Shown here: in pieces, positions 30,545 to 42,181 of the stretch
Layout: each line of letters opens with the position of its first letter
How positions within the stretch are numbered: position 1 is the stretch's first letter
NCBI GenBank assembly: GCA_021432605.1
Contig: MU271158.1
Span: 434,001-498,000, forward strand
Reading direction: 5' to 3'
DNA from: Coniochaeta sp. PMI_546
Lineage: Eukaryota > Ascomycota > Sordariomycetes > Coniochaetales > Coniochaetaceae
DNA: 64,000 nucleotides
Notes under the pieces: model-generated
The model's database searches: none
Told to the model about the DNA's origin: nothing
Seen by the model: only the letters and a program-made list of their open reading frames with translations
Made by a program: the position numbers and the translations under genes

Positions 30545-31857
30545 CTGCAGCAACCCTCTGCGTCACTCTACACGCCGAAATAATGCTAGAAAATGCGAGC
30601 TCTCAGTTAACTTCCTCTCTTCAAGAACGGAGCTGTCGCAGCCTCCTCTCATTTTAGAAGCTCGCCGCAGATACGGTCCTATTGAACGGGTGACGCGGAC
30701 TGTCGAATCACCAGTGCTAGATTTGCTTTACGAAGCACCTCACTTGCCCAGTTCAAGGAGACACAAACGGTGCCCTTTAGCAGCATAGACTGGTGATGGC
30801 TTGCGCGCGTATCGAGGAAGTCAGGGACTGTTGTTTCTGGCTTATGGTCGGCATCTCGACCCAGAGAGTACTATAGTATGTAGAGTCTGACTGAATGTGA
30901 CCTTGGTCGAGCTGGGTTAAACGAACCGGCAACTGAGATTCCCATCGTTCATCCGAGCTGTAGCAACTAGTGGTAATTCTGACATGTACCACCATATTGT
31001 TAGCGCTTAAGAATACACACAACGAAGAAATGAGCAAGGTTGAGATTGCAAACCGTGTAAGTCGAGATGAAGACGCCCAATGTATGTCAACTGCGGGTTG
31101 TGGGTTTGCGTGGCTTCAGACTTCTGTTAGTGCAGTACGAATGATTGCACCGTGTCGCACTGATTGTCTATGTACCTCCGTAATCTCTCCAGGTCGAGGA
31201 CAAGGGCCACTCGCAGGGTCGGTGGGTCCGGCACCGATCTCCCGACCTCGGGTCGATTGAGTTGAAAACTTGTGGAGTTAACAGGGCTGTAAGTGGCCAA
31301 CAGGATCAAAGAGAAAACGCCTCGTGGGGCAGTCGGACGAACATTGGGAAGCGCTAAAAGCGCCACGGCCCACTTGGTGAACCAAATCGCGGAGGCACCG
31401 CCTTGACCGTTGCGTCCTGGCTGCATTTCGAGAAAGTCGGGTCAACACCACGCCGCAAAGGGGTGGAATATCTGTGAATCATCGCAAAATGGCGTCGCGG
31501 TGCTTACGCACTCGCATGCGCATCCACCATTGCGGCCCTGTTCATGGAGGAGGATATAAGAGATGCTTTCGTCCTCTTCTGCGATGGATTGAAAGAACAG
31601 ACAGACATTAGCACCTCAAACACTTCATCCTCACATCACAGATTCACAGAATCACACATCTACATACAACAGATAATCTACGACTCGCCAACTCAAAGTC
31701 TTGTCAAGTTCTACCACCAACAACTTTCTAGCTATACTTCACATACCAGCTCGCCCTACCAGACACTCCCGCAGCTCAAGCCAGCCACATCACTGAGCCT
31801 CTAGACACCTGCCAAAAAAAACCAACACTGGCAATCACATCACCGAATACACACAAA
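30545..31857. other. Intergenic, 1.3 kb
   Basis: No supported gene. A TATA-like GATATAAG lies at 31551-31558, about 300 bp before the next start codon. A long CA/TC-rich leader (31610-31857) precedes that gene. Confidence 0.45.
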
Positions 31858-32601
31858 ATGTCCAACACTACAACTCCCAAGGCAATCCTCTTCCTCGGCG
31901 CAACCGGCGGTTGTGGCTTCTCCACCCTCCGCCGCAGCCTGGAAGCAGGCCACATCTGCATAGCTCTCTGCCGCACCCCCTCCAAGCTTTCCGCGAAACT
32001 GCCCGCAGAGCTCCAAAACAAGCTCAAACTAGAGCAAGGCAACGCCCACGACGTGGCAGCCGTAGCCCGCTGCCTCGTCAACCCTTCCAACCCGAGTCGC
32101 GTCGTGGACATGGTCTTCTCCTCCATCGGCGGTGCCTTCAGCCTGAAGACCGGCATCGACGACGCTCACGTGTGCGAGAAGGGCGCAAGGGCACTGCTCG
32201 AGGCGCTAGCACTCGTACGCAAGAATGGTGCGACGGGTAGCCCGAGGATTATCGGGGTGTCATCGACAGGTATCTCGGACGCGGGGCGCGATATCCCGCT
32301 GCTCATGATCCCGCTGTACAAGGGCCTGCTCGCGATCCCGCACAAGGACAAGAAGATGCTGGAGGAGCTTCTTGCCGGGAGCGGAGAGCAGTGGACTATT
32401 GTCCGCCCTGCCTGGCTCACGGACGGCCAAGCGGTCGGGAACGTCAGGGCTGGCATGGAGGATCTTACCACTCACACATTCGAGAAGAAGGAGATTGGGT
32501 ACACCATCTCGCGCGAGGACGTCGGCAAGTGGATGTTTGAGAATCTGGTGCAGGAGCGGGATGCCACATGGGTGCACAAGGCTGCTAGTCTTGCTTATTA
32601 G
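31858..32601 (+). CDS. NAD(P)-binding Rossmann protein (NmrA/atypical SDR type)
   Basis: A single exon of 247 codons. The N-terminal AILFLGATGGCGFSTLRRSL carries the Gly-x2-Gly-x2-Gly nucleotide motif of atypical SDRs. IIGVSSTGISD marks the strand that holds the active-site Ser in classical SDRs, but no canonical Tyr-x3-Lys is evident. WTIVRPAWLTDG and YTISREDVGKWMFENLV are the usual C-terminal landmarks. It could be an NAD(P)H-binding oxidoreductase or a redox sensor; I cannot tell which. The absence of a signal peptide or membrane segment suggests a cytosolic protein. Confidence 0.87.
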   Translation: MSNTTTPKAILFLGATGGCGFSTLRRSLEAGHICIALCRTPSKLSAKLPAELQNKLKLEQGNAHDVAAVARCLVNPSNPSRVVDMVFSSIGGAFSLKTGIDDAHVCEKGARALLEALALVRKNGATGSPRIIGVSSTGISDAGRDIPLLMIPLYKGLLAIPHKDKKMLEELLAGSGEQWTIVRPAWLTDGQAVGNVRAGMEDLTTHTFEKKEIGYTISREDVGKWMFENLVQERDATWVHKAASLAY

Positions 32602-33710
32602 ATTGGCAGAGGAGTTGGAAGGGGGTCGTGATAATGCGGAGGGGACGATGAAGATGTAATGGTCGCTGGCGCTTGTTTCTCATGTTCTGACTTATCTGGT
32701 TTAGACGCGGATTCCCATAGATTTTCAATAGACTCTGCCTGTTCGCCAACTCTGAGTACGATATCCAGCTTCCCTTGATCACCGTCTGTACCACTAACTG
32801 ATGATGATCGGATGAGACTCTGGGTGCGGAAGTTGGCCCCTGCAGGGGAGTCCGACCGGGGACATGGCGAAGATTATCTGATCTTTCTGATCATTCGAAT
32901 GTTGGGTCTACACGTGTAAGGTTTTTAATGACAGCCTTGTACACTAGATAAGAGCCAAGCATGCAGTCGTCGTACAGCGGTACTTCATGATGTAAGATGC
33001 CAAGATGTGGAGCGCATTAAAATAGACCCTGCGTCTCCGGCGATGGATGACGCCGTGTCGATCAATCAGGCCGACCGGCACCTGCAGCTACCCCTGACAG
33101 CTTCTGACCTTTGGCTTTCAGACAACCTCAATCTGACATTCTCCGCATGCGAGCACCGCCAATACAGCCTTCGCAAGTAGCACAAAACCCCCACAACCAC
33201 TGGACGGCTCGTTTAGAGCAACCGCAGATTCTGACACTGATGACCTCAATGTCGGGTCTGAGCTCCTGTTCTGCTCTTATTTCGACCACATAGCTAACTG
33301 GGAGCAAAATGGCTCTTCTCGCATCCGGAAGAGACCTTCCGCCGGGTTGCGACCCCTGGCCTCAATTGCGTAGCCGTGAGCCGTGAACCGTGAGCCGTTA
33401 GCCGGCTGAGTCTCAATAGCCGCGCAAGCGCGCCAACATCAGACTGACGTTGTCTGTAACGACTTGGCGAGTAGACGATCTCTATGTTGTGACTCGGCCG
33501 TGAGTATCAGGACCGGTCTTATAAGAAGGCGGCCTGGCCTCCGATCATTGACCCGTTCTGTCCATATCAGCATCCCAAAACACAGATCTTCAGATTTCCT
33601 TAGTTTCCTATATCTGGTCTTTTCCCTTTTCCTCTTATTTTGTCTTGTCTCCCTATATTTCTTAGCCTCATTGTCACATTTCCGTGTCAGAACCGCATCC
33701 TGACCTCACG
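32602..33710. other. Intergenic with lactonase promoter
   Basis: No supported gene. It holds a tandem heptamer repeat (33373-33400) and a TATA-like TATAAG near 33519, about 190 bp upstream of the next start. Confidence 0.45.
33373..33400. repeat. Four tandem copies of a heptamer (GCCGTGA type)
   Basis: Four head-to-tail 7-mers read GCCGTGA, GCCGTGA, ACCGTGA and GCCGTTA. They lie about 310 bp upstream of the lactonase start codon. Confidence 0.75.
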
Positions 33711-34922
33711 ATGCGCACCTCACTCAATTTTCTTCTCGGGCTGGGCCTGAGTACCCTCACCTCCGCCATACCGCTCACAGCGCGCCAAGACACTGCTGCC
33801 GCAGTTTCCAAGCTCTTCATCGGCGGCGGCCCCTCAGGCAGCGTCTTAGCCGCCGACTTCGATGGCTCCTCCTTCAAGATCGTGGCCAACAACACCATAG
33901 CCGGCACCTCGGCCTCCTGGCTGCTGTTTAAAGAAGGCACCAACCAGCTCTACGCCGTCGACGAGAACAGCAACACCACGCGGCTTTTCAACTTTGACAT
34001 CGCGACCAACACCCTGACCCTCGTGCAGAATGCGACCGGCTCCTCCGGCGTCGTCTTCCTCGAGTTCACCGCCGACAGGACCAACCTACTCGGCGCATCC
34101 TTCGGGCAGGGCACAGTCGACGTCTGGGACCTAGCGCCGGACACCGGACTCCTGACCCTGAACGACCAGCTCGTCTCCAACGATGCTCTCGGCCCCAACG
34201 CCGCGCGCCAGAACGCCCCGCACCCGCACCAGTCCCTCCTAGACACATCGGGCCGCTTCTTCGTCGTCCCGGACCTCGGCACCGACACCCTGCTAGTGAT
34301 CGACTCCGCCGCCGACGTCTTCGACGTAACCAACCGCGTCCGAGTGCAGCCGCCCGGCTGCGGTCCGCGGCACGGCGTCTTCTGGCCCCCCGTCGCCCCT
34401 GGCGCTGCCCCCGCGGAGGCGACGCACTACTTCCTCGTGTGCGAGGTGCTCAGCCTCGTCGTGGTCTTCGAGCTCGACTACGCCGGCAGCACGATCCAGT
34501 TCACCCAGGTGCAGACCCTGTCGACCTTCGGCGAGGACTTCCCGCCCGCCAACGCCACGACCGCGGCCGCGGGCGAGATCCAGGTCTCCGTTGACGGGAA
34601 GGACGTCTACGTCAGCAACCGGCTGACGGGGAACGCGACGGATAGCATTTCGCATTTCGGAGTCGAGGTCAGCGGGGCCGGGGACGTGAGCCTCGGGTTC
34701 AGGGAGGCCGTGTCCAGTGGAGGGTCGGTGCCGAGGATGTTCAGTCTTGCGCTGGGTGCGGAGAGGTTCGTGTTTGTCACCAACCAGGCTGGTGCTCTGG
34801 GACTGGTGGCGTTTAGGCGCAATGCGGACGGGAGTCTTGATCCTAACCCGGCTGCTTCGTTGCCGGTGAGTGTGTTTGGTCTTGATGGGTTTGGGCCGCA
34901 GTTTGTGCAGCAGATTCAGTAG
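33711..34922 (+). CDS. Secreted lactonase-family seven-bladed beta-propeller
   Basis: A single exon of 403 codons, starting at the ATG that gives a signal peptide: MRTSLNFLLGLGLSTLTSAI, with cleavage likely near TSAIP or LTARQ. The mature part matches the lactonase / 6-phosphogluconolactonase-like propeller (cycloisomerase-2 family): NAPHPHQSLLDTSGRFFVVPD is the typical His-containing strand, CGPRHGVFWPP the second, and DVYVSNRL with FVFVTNQAG close the fold. A potential N-glycosylation site is NATGSS; others are present. Known relatives act on lactones or cyclic muconates, but secreted fungal members are largely untested. An upstream in-frame ATG at 33684 would bury the signal peptide and is less likely. 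Confidence 0.88.
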   Translation: MRTSLNFLLGLGLSTLTSAIPLTARQDTAAAVSKLFIGGGPSGSVLAADFDGSSFKIVANNTIAGTSASWLLFKEGTNQLYAVDENSNTTRLFNFDIATNTLTLVQNATGSSGVVFLEFTADRTNLLGASFGQGTVDVWDLAPDTGLLTLNDQLVSNDALGPNAARQNAPHPHQSLLDTSGRFFVVPDLGTDTLLVIDSAADVFDVTNRVRVQPPGCGPRHGVFWPPVAPGAAPAEATHYFLVCEVLSLVVVFELDYAGSTIQFTQVQTLSTFGEDFPPANATTAAAGEIQVSVDGKDVYVSNRLTGNATDSISHFGVEVSGAGDVSLGFREAVSSGGSVPRMFSLALGAERFVFVTNQAGALGLVAFRRNADGSLDPNPAASLPVSVFGLDGFGPQFVQQIQ

Positions 34923-35311
34923 GAGGTGGGTTTGTTGGGGTCTTCCTGTATCTGGCGTTGAGGTTGGGCATTGGTGTTGGCGTTAAAAGGTGATGCTTGA
35001 AGCATTCGGTGATGTATTATCTCCTTAGGCCGTGCTAGGGCCAGATAGTGGATATTTAAAGTTACAAATCGTTCTCAACAGGAAATCTTGTGGTACGGAG
35101 CCTCAGCGTGTGCCAGTATCTATCCCGGCAGTATGGCAACCTCTTCGTATTGACCGACTGAAGCGACGGTACTAAGTCTGGGCATCTCAGGAACGGCTCG
35201 GAGTCACAACGCTGACCTGCCATGAGACCAACCAAGTACCATTAATCTTCCCATATCTTGTTATCCGATGCACAATGAATCCGCACTTACGTGTTTAGCG
35301 AGTAGCTCCGA

Positions 35312-35530
35312 GCCTGCCACAAGCTGATCCAGCGCAAGATGGCCGGCACCAGCGCCCAGATCGTCGCTGGCGGGGCCGGGACCATGGCAACCTGCGGCGC
35401 CAGTCTCGTCTTTTCCGGCATCGGGCTTCGTCGAGCAAGTGTCAACTCGCAGAAGTGCAAACTGATCGAGGCGAGACTCAGCGAGAAGGGCTGGGTTGGC
35501 CACGACTTTGAATTTGTTGTGTCGGCTTTG
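35312..35530 (+). pseudogene. Fragment of an uncharacterised fungal protein
   Basis: After a possible acceptor (AGTAG at 35303-35307) the plus frame reads ACHKLIQRKMAGTSAQIVAG, then GASLVFSGIGLRRASVN, then KLIEARLSEKGWVGHDF. The pattern of a small-residue hydrophobic stretch followed by KLxLIEAxLxxxGW-x-H resembles a common fungal family of unknown function. Neither a start codon with a signal nor the usual downstream continuation is found. Probably a relic; a small multi-exon gene is the alternative. Confidence 0.3.
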
Positions 35531-36231
35531 ACCCTACAGTTTGCTAGGCTTGCAGCATTCTGGCTTGCCTGTGTCATACGGGTGCGCTGGCTGTCCTATT
35601 CACAGGTGCGCGTAAATACGGACAGCCTTGTCCTGGCCTTATTCTCTGTTGTCTTCCTGTCCTTCCTTCTCTTCTATCCACGCGATGTGAGAGTTACGAT
35701 CGGACAATGAGCCGCTGACAAGATTCTCCAGCAAGGGGGACAGGTAGCTGCAATGAAATTGTAAGAGTTGAGTGATAACGTCATAATATGTCAGGTCTAA
35801 TAGAGCTGATGAGAAATGCGAACGGCAAGCTGTGTTGATAGCAAAATAGTCACCACGTGCGAAAGCGTGAAGTACAGTTCCTCAGTCGAAATTATACCGG
35901 AGAGGAGGTCCGAAAGACTCTCATGTGCGAATCATAAATCTACTCTACATCTTTACGTTCCTCGTGCCAGGTCCGAATCCATTCTGGATAAGAAATCACG
36001 AGGATGAAATACACCAAAGGGCTCGATTTGGGGCTCTACCTGTCGAGCCCGAGTCACTTGTGTTTCCGTGACACAACAACGTCAAACTAGGTACACCATA
36101 TGGACTCGAAATTGTGAAAACTACACAGTTCGAGCGCCTTCTTGTAACATACTAGTCCATAAAACAGGACGGTCTGATACTTTGAGGTGATCGCTCTTTT
36201 ACTGGTAAGACTCCGGCTGAGCAACTCACTG

Positions 36232-36262
36232 AAGTCTAAGTCTAGACGTCAGACTTAGACTT
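36232..36262. repeat. Inverted repeat, 12-bp arms, 7-nt spacer
   Basis: Arms AAGTCTAAGTCT (36232-36243) and AGACTTAGACTT (36251-36262) are perfect reverse complements around AGACGTC. Each arm is itself a doubled hexamer (AAGTCT). Confidence 0.9.
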
Positions 36263-36823
36263 AAAATGGATGCTTCTTACCATCAAGGAACAAAGGTTTT
36301 ACGCACGCGTAGCTGCGAATTGTGCAATGGACCGCGATACCCTACTGCTCCGCCAAACTCATCAGCCGGAGACAGTGACTCCGTTCCTGGCCTGTTTTCG
36401 GATGTACCCCTGGCTCAGTCGTTCCGAAACGCCCGGCTCTGCGGGGGCAGCACCGATCCGGAGTTACAACCAAGAAAATTCAAGCTTCTCAATGTAACCA
36501 CGAAGGGAAAGCAAACCGACTTTCCTAGCGCAGGAACCGATGCTCCGAATTGTGTAGCAAAGGGGCCTTGCTCCAGCTGCTGGTGTTTGCAGCGTGGACG
36601 TTAGTCCTCCGGCGTGAACCATTCAATGCAACCGTTGCAGAGATCTGCAAACTTAGATCTTGATTCAGGTTAAGAGCTGCTGAACCAGGTTGAACCGTAT
36701 ATAGATCTATGTGTTAGCACTTTGTTTGCTGTCGTTCGTTGCAGTACCGGCATAACCACACTTACATCCAATCTAAACGCCTTCAAAACTTTGCCAAGGA
36801 CTTTCGCCAGGTTCTCCTTCATC

Positions 36824-37937
36824 ATGGTTCGCAGAACAGCTCTTCTCGCTGCCGCGACACTCCCATTCTGCCTTGCCCAAGTATCCGACGACTTCGAGAG
36901 CGGATGGGACCAAACAAAATGGCCAATCTATGCGAATGATTGCAACCAAGGAGGCGCTGTCACCCTTGATACCACTACCGCTCATAGCGGCAAGAACTCT
37001 ATCAAGGTTACCAGTCCCGGTGGCTACTGTGGACATATTTTCTTCGGTACAACTGCTGTACCCAGCGGCGATGTATATGTGAGGGTATGGGTGTAAGTAT
37101 TATGCAGTGGCAGGTCACAATACCTTAAAGCAATAAGCTAATACTGTATGACTACTATGCAGCAAAGCATCAGTGGCCCTTACGGGTAACCATGTGAGCT
37201 TCATCACGATGCCAGACACGACCACGGGAAAACATCTCCGTATCGGCGGACAAAGCCAGATCCTCATGTACAACCGCGAATCCGACGATGCTACGCTGCC
37301 CGACCTTTCCCCGTCGGGCATTGCAGCTTCCACTCCCCTGCCAACAGGCGCATTCCAGTGCTTCGAGTACCACCTCGGAACCGACGGCACCATCGAGACC
37401 TGGCTGAATGGCAACGCGATCAGCGGGCTTCAAGCTGGACCAAAAGCCTCCAACCCATATGCTTCTCAATGGGGCACCGCCTACAAGCCGAAGGTGACGG
37501 GCATCTACTTTGGCTGGGAATCCTACGGCGGTGATGTGAACACCATGTGGTATGACGATGTATCCGTCAGCTCCAGCCGTGTAGGATGCGGTAGCAGTGG
37601 TTCGACTGGCACGACAGGACCGGCCTCCTCGACACGATCAACTTCATCGGCCCAGACATCCACTTCGAGTGTCTCGACCCGTGTTGTGACCACTCTTTCG
37701 ACCACAACCACCAAGCCTACCACCACCACCAAATCCACCAGCACGACCACCACCTCATCTACCGGTGCTCTCCAGACGTAAGTTCTCTGATGCTACAGAA
37801 CTGGTTGCAATTGTAAATTGACACATCTCTACAGGAAATGGGGACAATGCGGTGGAACCGGCTGGACGGGACCAACCGCCTGTGTTGCCGGATCAACCTG
37901 CACGTTCTCTAACCAATACTACTCTCAATGCTTGTAA
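36824..37937 (+). CDS. cip1: Cip1-like secreted protein with C-terminal CBM1
   Basis: Three exons, 36824-37092, 37163-37777 and 37835-37937, encode 328 residues. A signal peptide ([19 protein letters not shown]) precedes a domain closely like Trichoderma reesei Cip1: [81 protein letters not shown] and [18 protein letters not shown] Thr/Ser-rich, probably O-glycosylated linker (about 235-292) joins it to a family 1 cellulose-binding module, [16 protein letters not shown] then YYSQCL, with the four Cys and the aromatic face intact. Cip1 has a lyase-like jelly-roll fold and is co-induced with cellulases. The protein is extracellular and points to lignocellulose use. Confidence 0.93.
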
Positions 37938-39490
37938 AGAGGGAACGAATGCCCTTATTCAGCAAAAACGAAGCGTTTCTGGCACACCGTAAATACCTGC
38001 GCCCGTGCTGGCCCTTCTTCGATTGGGGTCATTTCCATTCCAAGATGTACATATTGCCCACAACGGAACATCACACATGATCAAAACTTCCTGTACATAG
38101 ACTACCTAAAGTGAATATTTGCGGCCTACCGATATAGAGCCATTGGATCCTCGGAAGGGGAAATAGTCGGTCATGACTCGTTAAGCGTCAGTGATGAGCT
38201 ATAAGCCCAGTTAGTTGTGTGAGTAGAATTTCAATGCAGTCACTCGATAGGCCAGACAATTGATGAATAGCAGTAGAAGTATCAACAACATTGTGTGACT
38301 ACAACATGCCCTTCATCGACTAGTGTCCTCGCATGTTTGAAGAGCAAAAGCCTTCCTTCTGGCACCCAACCACCACCAAGCCTTCTTGTCTCATTGGCAC
38401 GGACCAGCAAGCGCCATTGCGCCATCTCGGCCGCTCCCTCTTCCGGACTGTTTGAGAACCCAACGCAACAGTTTCAAGGTGCCAGAAATTGGAGGACATA
38501 TTCTCTGATTTTAGAAGCAGGTGAGCAAGACAGCATAGCGACGCGATTGCAGAGCTGCTGAGACCTGCACGATCCCTGGTGGCAGGTGTATCAGTCTATT
38601 GTACAGGATCAAGACTCTGTTTGACAGTTTCCGCCCTGTCACTCGAAAGCATTGCACGCTGACTGCCTCAGAGCCGCTTGCATCATTACACCTTTCATCT
38701 GAAAGATTCGGAAGGGTTTACGAGCGCCCCTCGCGACATCTCACCGTCTGTACAGCATCGGCGATTTGAGCCACGTAGATGACGACGCAGGCCAGATGCA
38801 GCTCGAGTTCACTGAGCTTATCCAGCATTCCTAAGAAGTCGCAAAAAAAACCTGCTTCTTACAAAAGTGGGAGACTCGTCGATGTTCATTGGCACCTCGC
38901 ACAGAAAACATCGAGAAGACTGCAATATCATATTGGAGGATGCAATGACAGCGACGTTATAGTGAGTTGGATACCTTTGCAAGCTTGACGTCTTCTTACA
39001 GGTGTACCACAAACCTCGTCCTCGTGGTGATGTGTAAGAGAAACAGAATATCACCAGTTGCCATGTATCTCGTACGTAATCGTAATGCCGTTCTTGATAG
39101 AGGGGTTGAAGATCTTCATGACAGGTGACGCACAGAGGCCAGGGCGCTGAACAACAGCCTGTGCTTGCACTAACACAACCGGATTACAGAGCCATCAGGC
39201 CACTACCCTGTGGAGCCCTTCGTACATAGTACCTCTCCTTCAACAGAATGTTAAATCCGGAAGGTGCCCCAAGAACTCCGTTTGACTTCCCTGGCGCCTT
39301 CCTTTTTGTCTTCCATGTTCCCTGCCGCTGTCGCATTTTGTCCCACAACCTTATTTCGACTCCCATTAACAACTTAATTCTTTAGACACCGAGGTGTTGA
39401 CTCCTTCAACACCATGCTGCGGGTTTACTCTCGCCTCTCCCCTGGTGTGCTGCTAGTATGCACGCCTCCCATGGTTCCCCCCGATCACCT
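37938..39490. other. Intergenic, 1.55 kb
   Basis: No supported gene. A minus-strand stretch around 38440-38300 reads PEEGAAEMAQWRLLVRANET and GGWVPEGRLLLFKHARTLVD without a start or splice context; it may be a relic. Confidence 0.4.
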
Positions 39491-41112
39491 TCAAGGTCCT
39501 CCAAGACGCCAGCTATCGTCGCCATGACGCCAGCTATCCTCGCCATTGCCGAAATCAACCTGCAGGCTGCCTAGCCCGTTGATGCCATTGACGCCGTCAA
39601 CGCCGTTTTGACTGCTCTTGTGATTGGATATCCCTGCCCTGGTGGCGGCTGATGGTATTATCTGCCTTGCCGGAGTAGACGTGCTCGCCGCAGTGTTGTC
39701 GGCCCGCTGGCGACGAGTGGACACAGATGAGAGCTCAGCTGGCTGCACCCTTTCCTTACCTTTTCCCTTTCCCTTGGATCCTCCATCTCGTTTGTCGACC
39801 TGCTGGCCGGGACTCGAACTTGACGCTTGTGGCCTCCCTTGTGGGCGTTCTACCTCCTGCCTCCTGGAGCTTCCTTCTCCATTGTCGGATGATCGAGACC
39901 CGTTCGTCAGCCGTGGCACGGACCGGTACTGGGACACGGACAGACCGGAATCGGCTCTCTTGTGCCCCTTGCCTTTCGGACTCGGGCGACGCGTTGAACC
40001 GGGATTCGCCAATTCGCGCTTCCATTCAGCTATCGTGGCCTTCCTTTGCATGATCAGACTGATGGCCCTGTGCCTCTGCCTTGTTTTGACCATCTCTTCC
40101 ACAGCGTTGAAGATCCCGTCAATCGTAGCAAGACTATTGTCCGCCATGCTTTTGCGTTTGGCGAGGCTGTGGAGTCCTTGCCCGACTACATGGCGCAATT
40201 CTCTTAGGTCAATGGGGAAAGATCTGGACCCTGCCGGCTGGTACTGTTCAGTCGCAGTCATTGACCTGGTTGGCGTAGATGATGGTTTAGGATCTGGCGG
40301 TTTGATAGCGTCTTCAAACCTTCGAATGAGCTTATACGGGTTGAACTCCTTCAGCTCAGGATGCGCAATGCAATTTTGTTCCCAGGTATCGGTGAGCTCC
40401 CCCAGATTGCTATCCCTAACATCTTGTAGTATCTTATCCGCCAGTCTTTTTGCACGTTGATCGTTTCGATCCGCATACAGTCTCAGTAGCTGGTGCTTGA
40501 GCTCGTCGAAAATGTGTTTCTGTTCTTCGTGCCTCATTGCTGATGGATGTCAGCAGAGCAAGGTCTGTCAGCAACAACTTTCGTTCCCTTACCTTGTAAC
40601 TTTTGCAGCTCAGGCACGGTAGTGTCAAGTTCGGTGTCCAGGGCCCAAACTATGACGCCAAGTTCTTTGCCGAGCTCTTCCTGTTTCCCAAGCACAAGTG
40701 CGCTGATGGCGAGCTGGGCAGCTGTCAAGGTCTCCCGTGGCGGTATTTTTGTACGCCAACATCTCCTTTGTCCGCCTTGGTCCAAGCTTGACTTTTGTGT
40801 CATTCTGTCCCAGAGCCCCTGAAATTGTTCCGGGTCGCATTCGTACTCGACGAGGACGTTGCAGACCTCTGCGACAGATTTTGCGTCGTAGCCCCCGCCA
40901 TGTGCGTCTGCGAACCCGTACTCCAGGTACTCGACGACGTACCTGATGATCGCCGCGTTGGTCGCTCGCTCGTGTGCTGTCAAAACCACGGTGCCGCCGT
41001 CGCTTACGCCGTGAAGCTCGTCGCGGAGGACAACTGATGCTTCCGCTAGCTTCTCAGGTCTCGTGACCTTGATTTCCTCGCCGCCGGGCTCGATGCGAAA
41101 GACGATGGCCAT
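39491..41112 (-). CDS. BTB/POZ-like protein with long disordered tail
   Basis: Two exons, 41112-40593 and 40539-39491, encode 522 residues with a 53-nt intron. The first 110 residues look like a degenerate fungal BTB domain: LRDELHGVSDGGTVVLTAHE, AAIIRYVVEYLEYGFAD, then a helical AKSVAEVCNVLVEYECDPEQ. A helical middle (KHIFDELKHQLLRLYADRND) contains the conserved-looking EFNPYKLIRRFEDAI. The rest is Ser/Gly/Lys-rich and disordered, ending in a small duplication EDSWRHGDDSWRLGG. The role is probably protein-protein interaction; no partner can be named. It is divergently arranged with the ammonium transporter. Confidence 0.75.
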
Positions 41113-42181
41113 GGCTCGACGGAAATTGACGGCCCTACAATCGCGAAGATGTCAGATTCATTTCCGGCAATGCGCGAATCATCACTGCACTTTCTGTAAT
41201 TAGCACCTCACCTCCATGGAAGGCACTACGTTTAGTCCGGCTCACGATTTTTGGTATTTCGCGTCATGAGCAAGGCTGGCAGGACGGATACCAACACATT
41301 CGGTCATCGAGCCGCCTAGGACGGCGTGGCAAGCTGCCTCCCCTCCCCCAGTCCACTGATGTATGCGCAGCAGCGCCTCAAATCATCCAGGCATCCCACC
41401 CGACCACCCTTGATAAGGCCGATAGGGAGCAGCCAATGAGGCGAGTACGCTAAAGCCAAGTTACTGCGAGATCCAAATGCAGCATGCACAAGGCTCTGTA
41501 TCAAGCACGACACGCAACGCCCGAGCGCCGTGGTTCGAACCCCCGCGTTTTGTTGCAGGGAACTGTCAGCGAGGCCCTTTTACTGGAGCGGAAACTCGAC
41601 CAACTTAAGTGCTTGGCCACTTTCGGCTTGACAATTTCTCTGCAATTCACTGCAAACGAGATGTCATTCTCAGCCGCACGCAACAGGCAATGGTCCCGGC
41701 GCCTGTACATCGGGCTTTCACCACCGGTGGGACGGGTCGAGATAAGCTTGGACCTTGTCCTAGGCGCACTGGTATTCGGTTCACCGATTTGACGCCTTGG
41801 CAGCACGCGGCAGCTGGACACTATTGGAAACAGAGGGCTGTGCACCACTCCTTGACTTCTCCCGCCCACAGGAGTCTAAACGCCCAACGGAAAAGAAAAC
41901 GTGATGGTGGCTTGCGCGCAATTTCGAGTCATTATCGGCAGCATGGCCTTCATCGGTTTGGGCCTTGAACGATGACTGGTCCATACAAAAGTGCTAAAAT
42001 GCCTCTCTTCACATGAAAGAGCGGCCCGTCACAATCATTTTGTCTCTCTGATGATTCTGTGGGCGAGGCTGTCAGGCTGCAGCGCACCTCCATTGCGCTC
42101 CGGACAAGTTTGATCTCTTGCTTCCGTGTCTCTTACTTTCGCTCCCCGCGACCAGTCCCGCTCTCTGTTGTTGACAGTGCT
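41113..42181. promoter_or_regulatory. Divergent promoter region with GATA motifs
   Basis: This 1.07-kb region separates the BTB-like gene (minus) and the ammonium transporter (plus). It has GATAAG at 41412-41417, GATAGG at 41421-41426 and GATAAG at 41741-41746, plus a CCAAT at 41433-41437. Paired GATA sites are the known binding pattern of the nitrogen regulator AreA/NIT2, which controls fungal ammonium permeases. Function here is inference. Confidence 0.45.

Larger units (their letters stand above)
34923..36823. other. Intergenic, 1.9 kb, with gene fragment and inverted repeat
   Basis: Holds a protein-like fragment at about 35312-35530 and a near-perfect inverted repeat at 36232-36262, both listed separately. 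A TATA-like TATATAG lies at 36699-36705, about 120 bp upstream of the Cip1-like start. No full gene seen. Confidence 0.45.

Noticed and set aside
41500-41580. GGTTCGAACCC motif resembling a tRNA T arm
   Set aside because: The T stem has a mismatch, and no matching acceptor, D or anticodon arms can be drawn on either strand.
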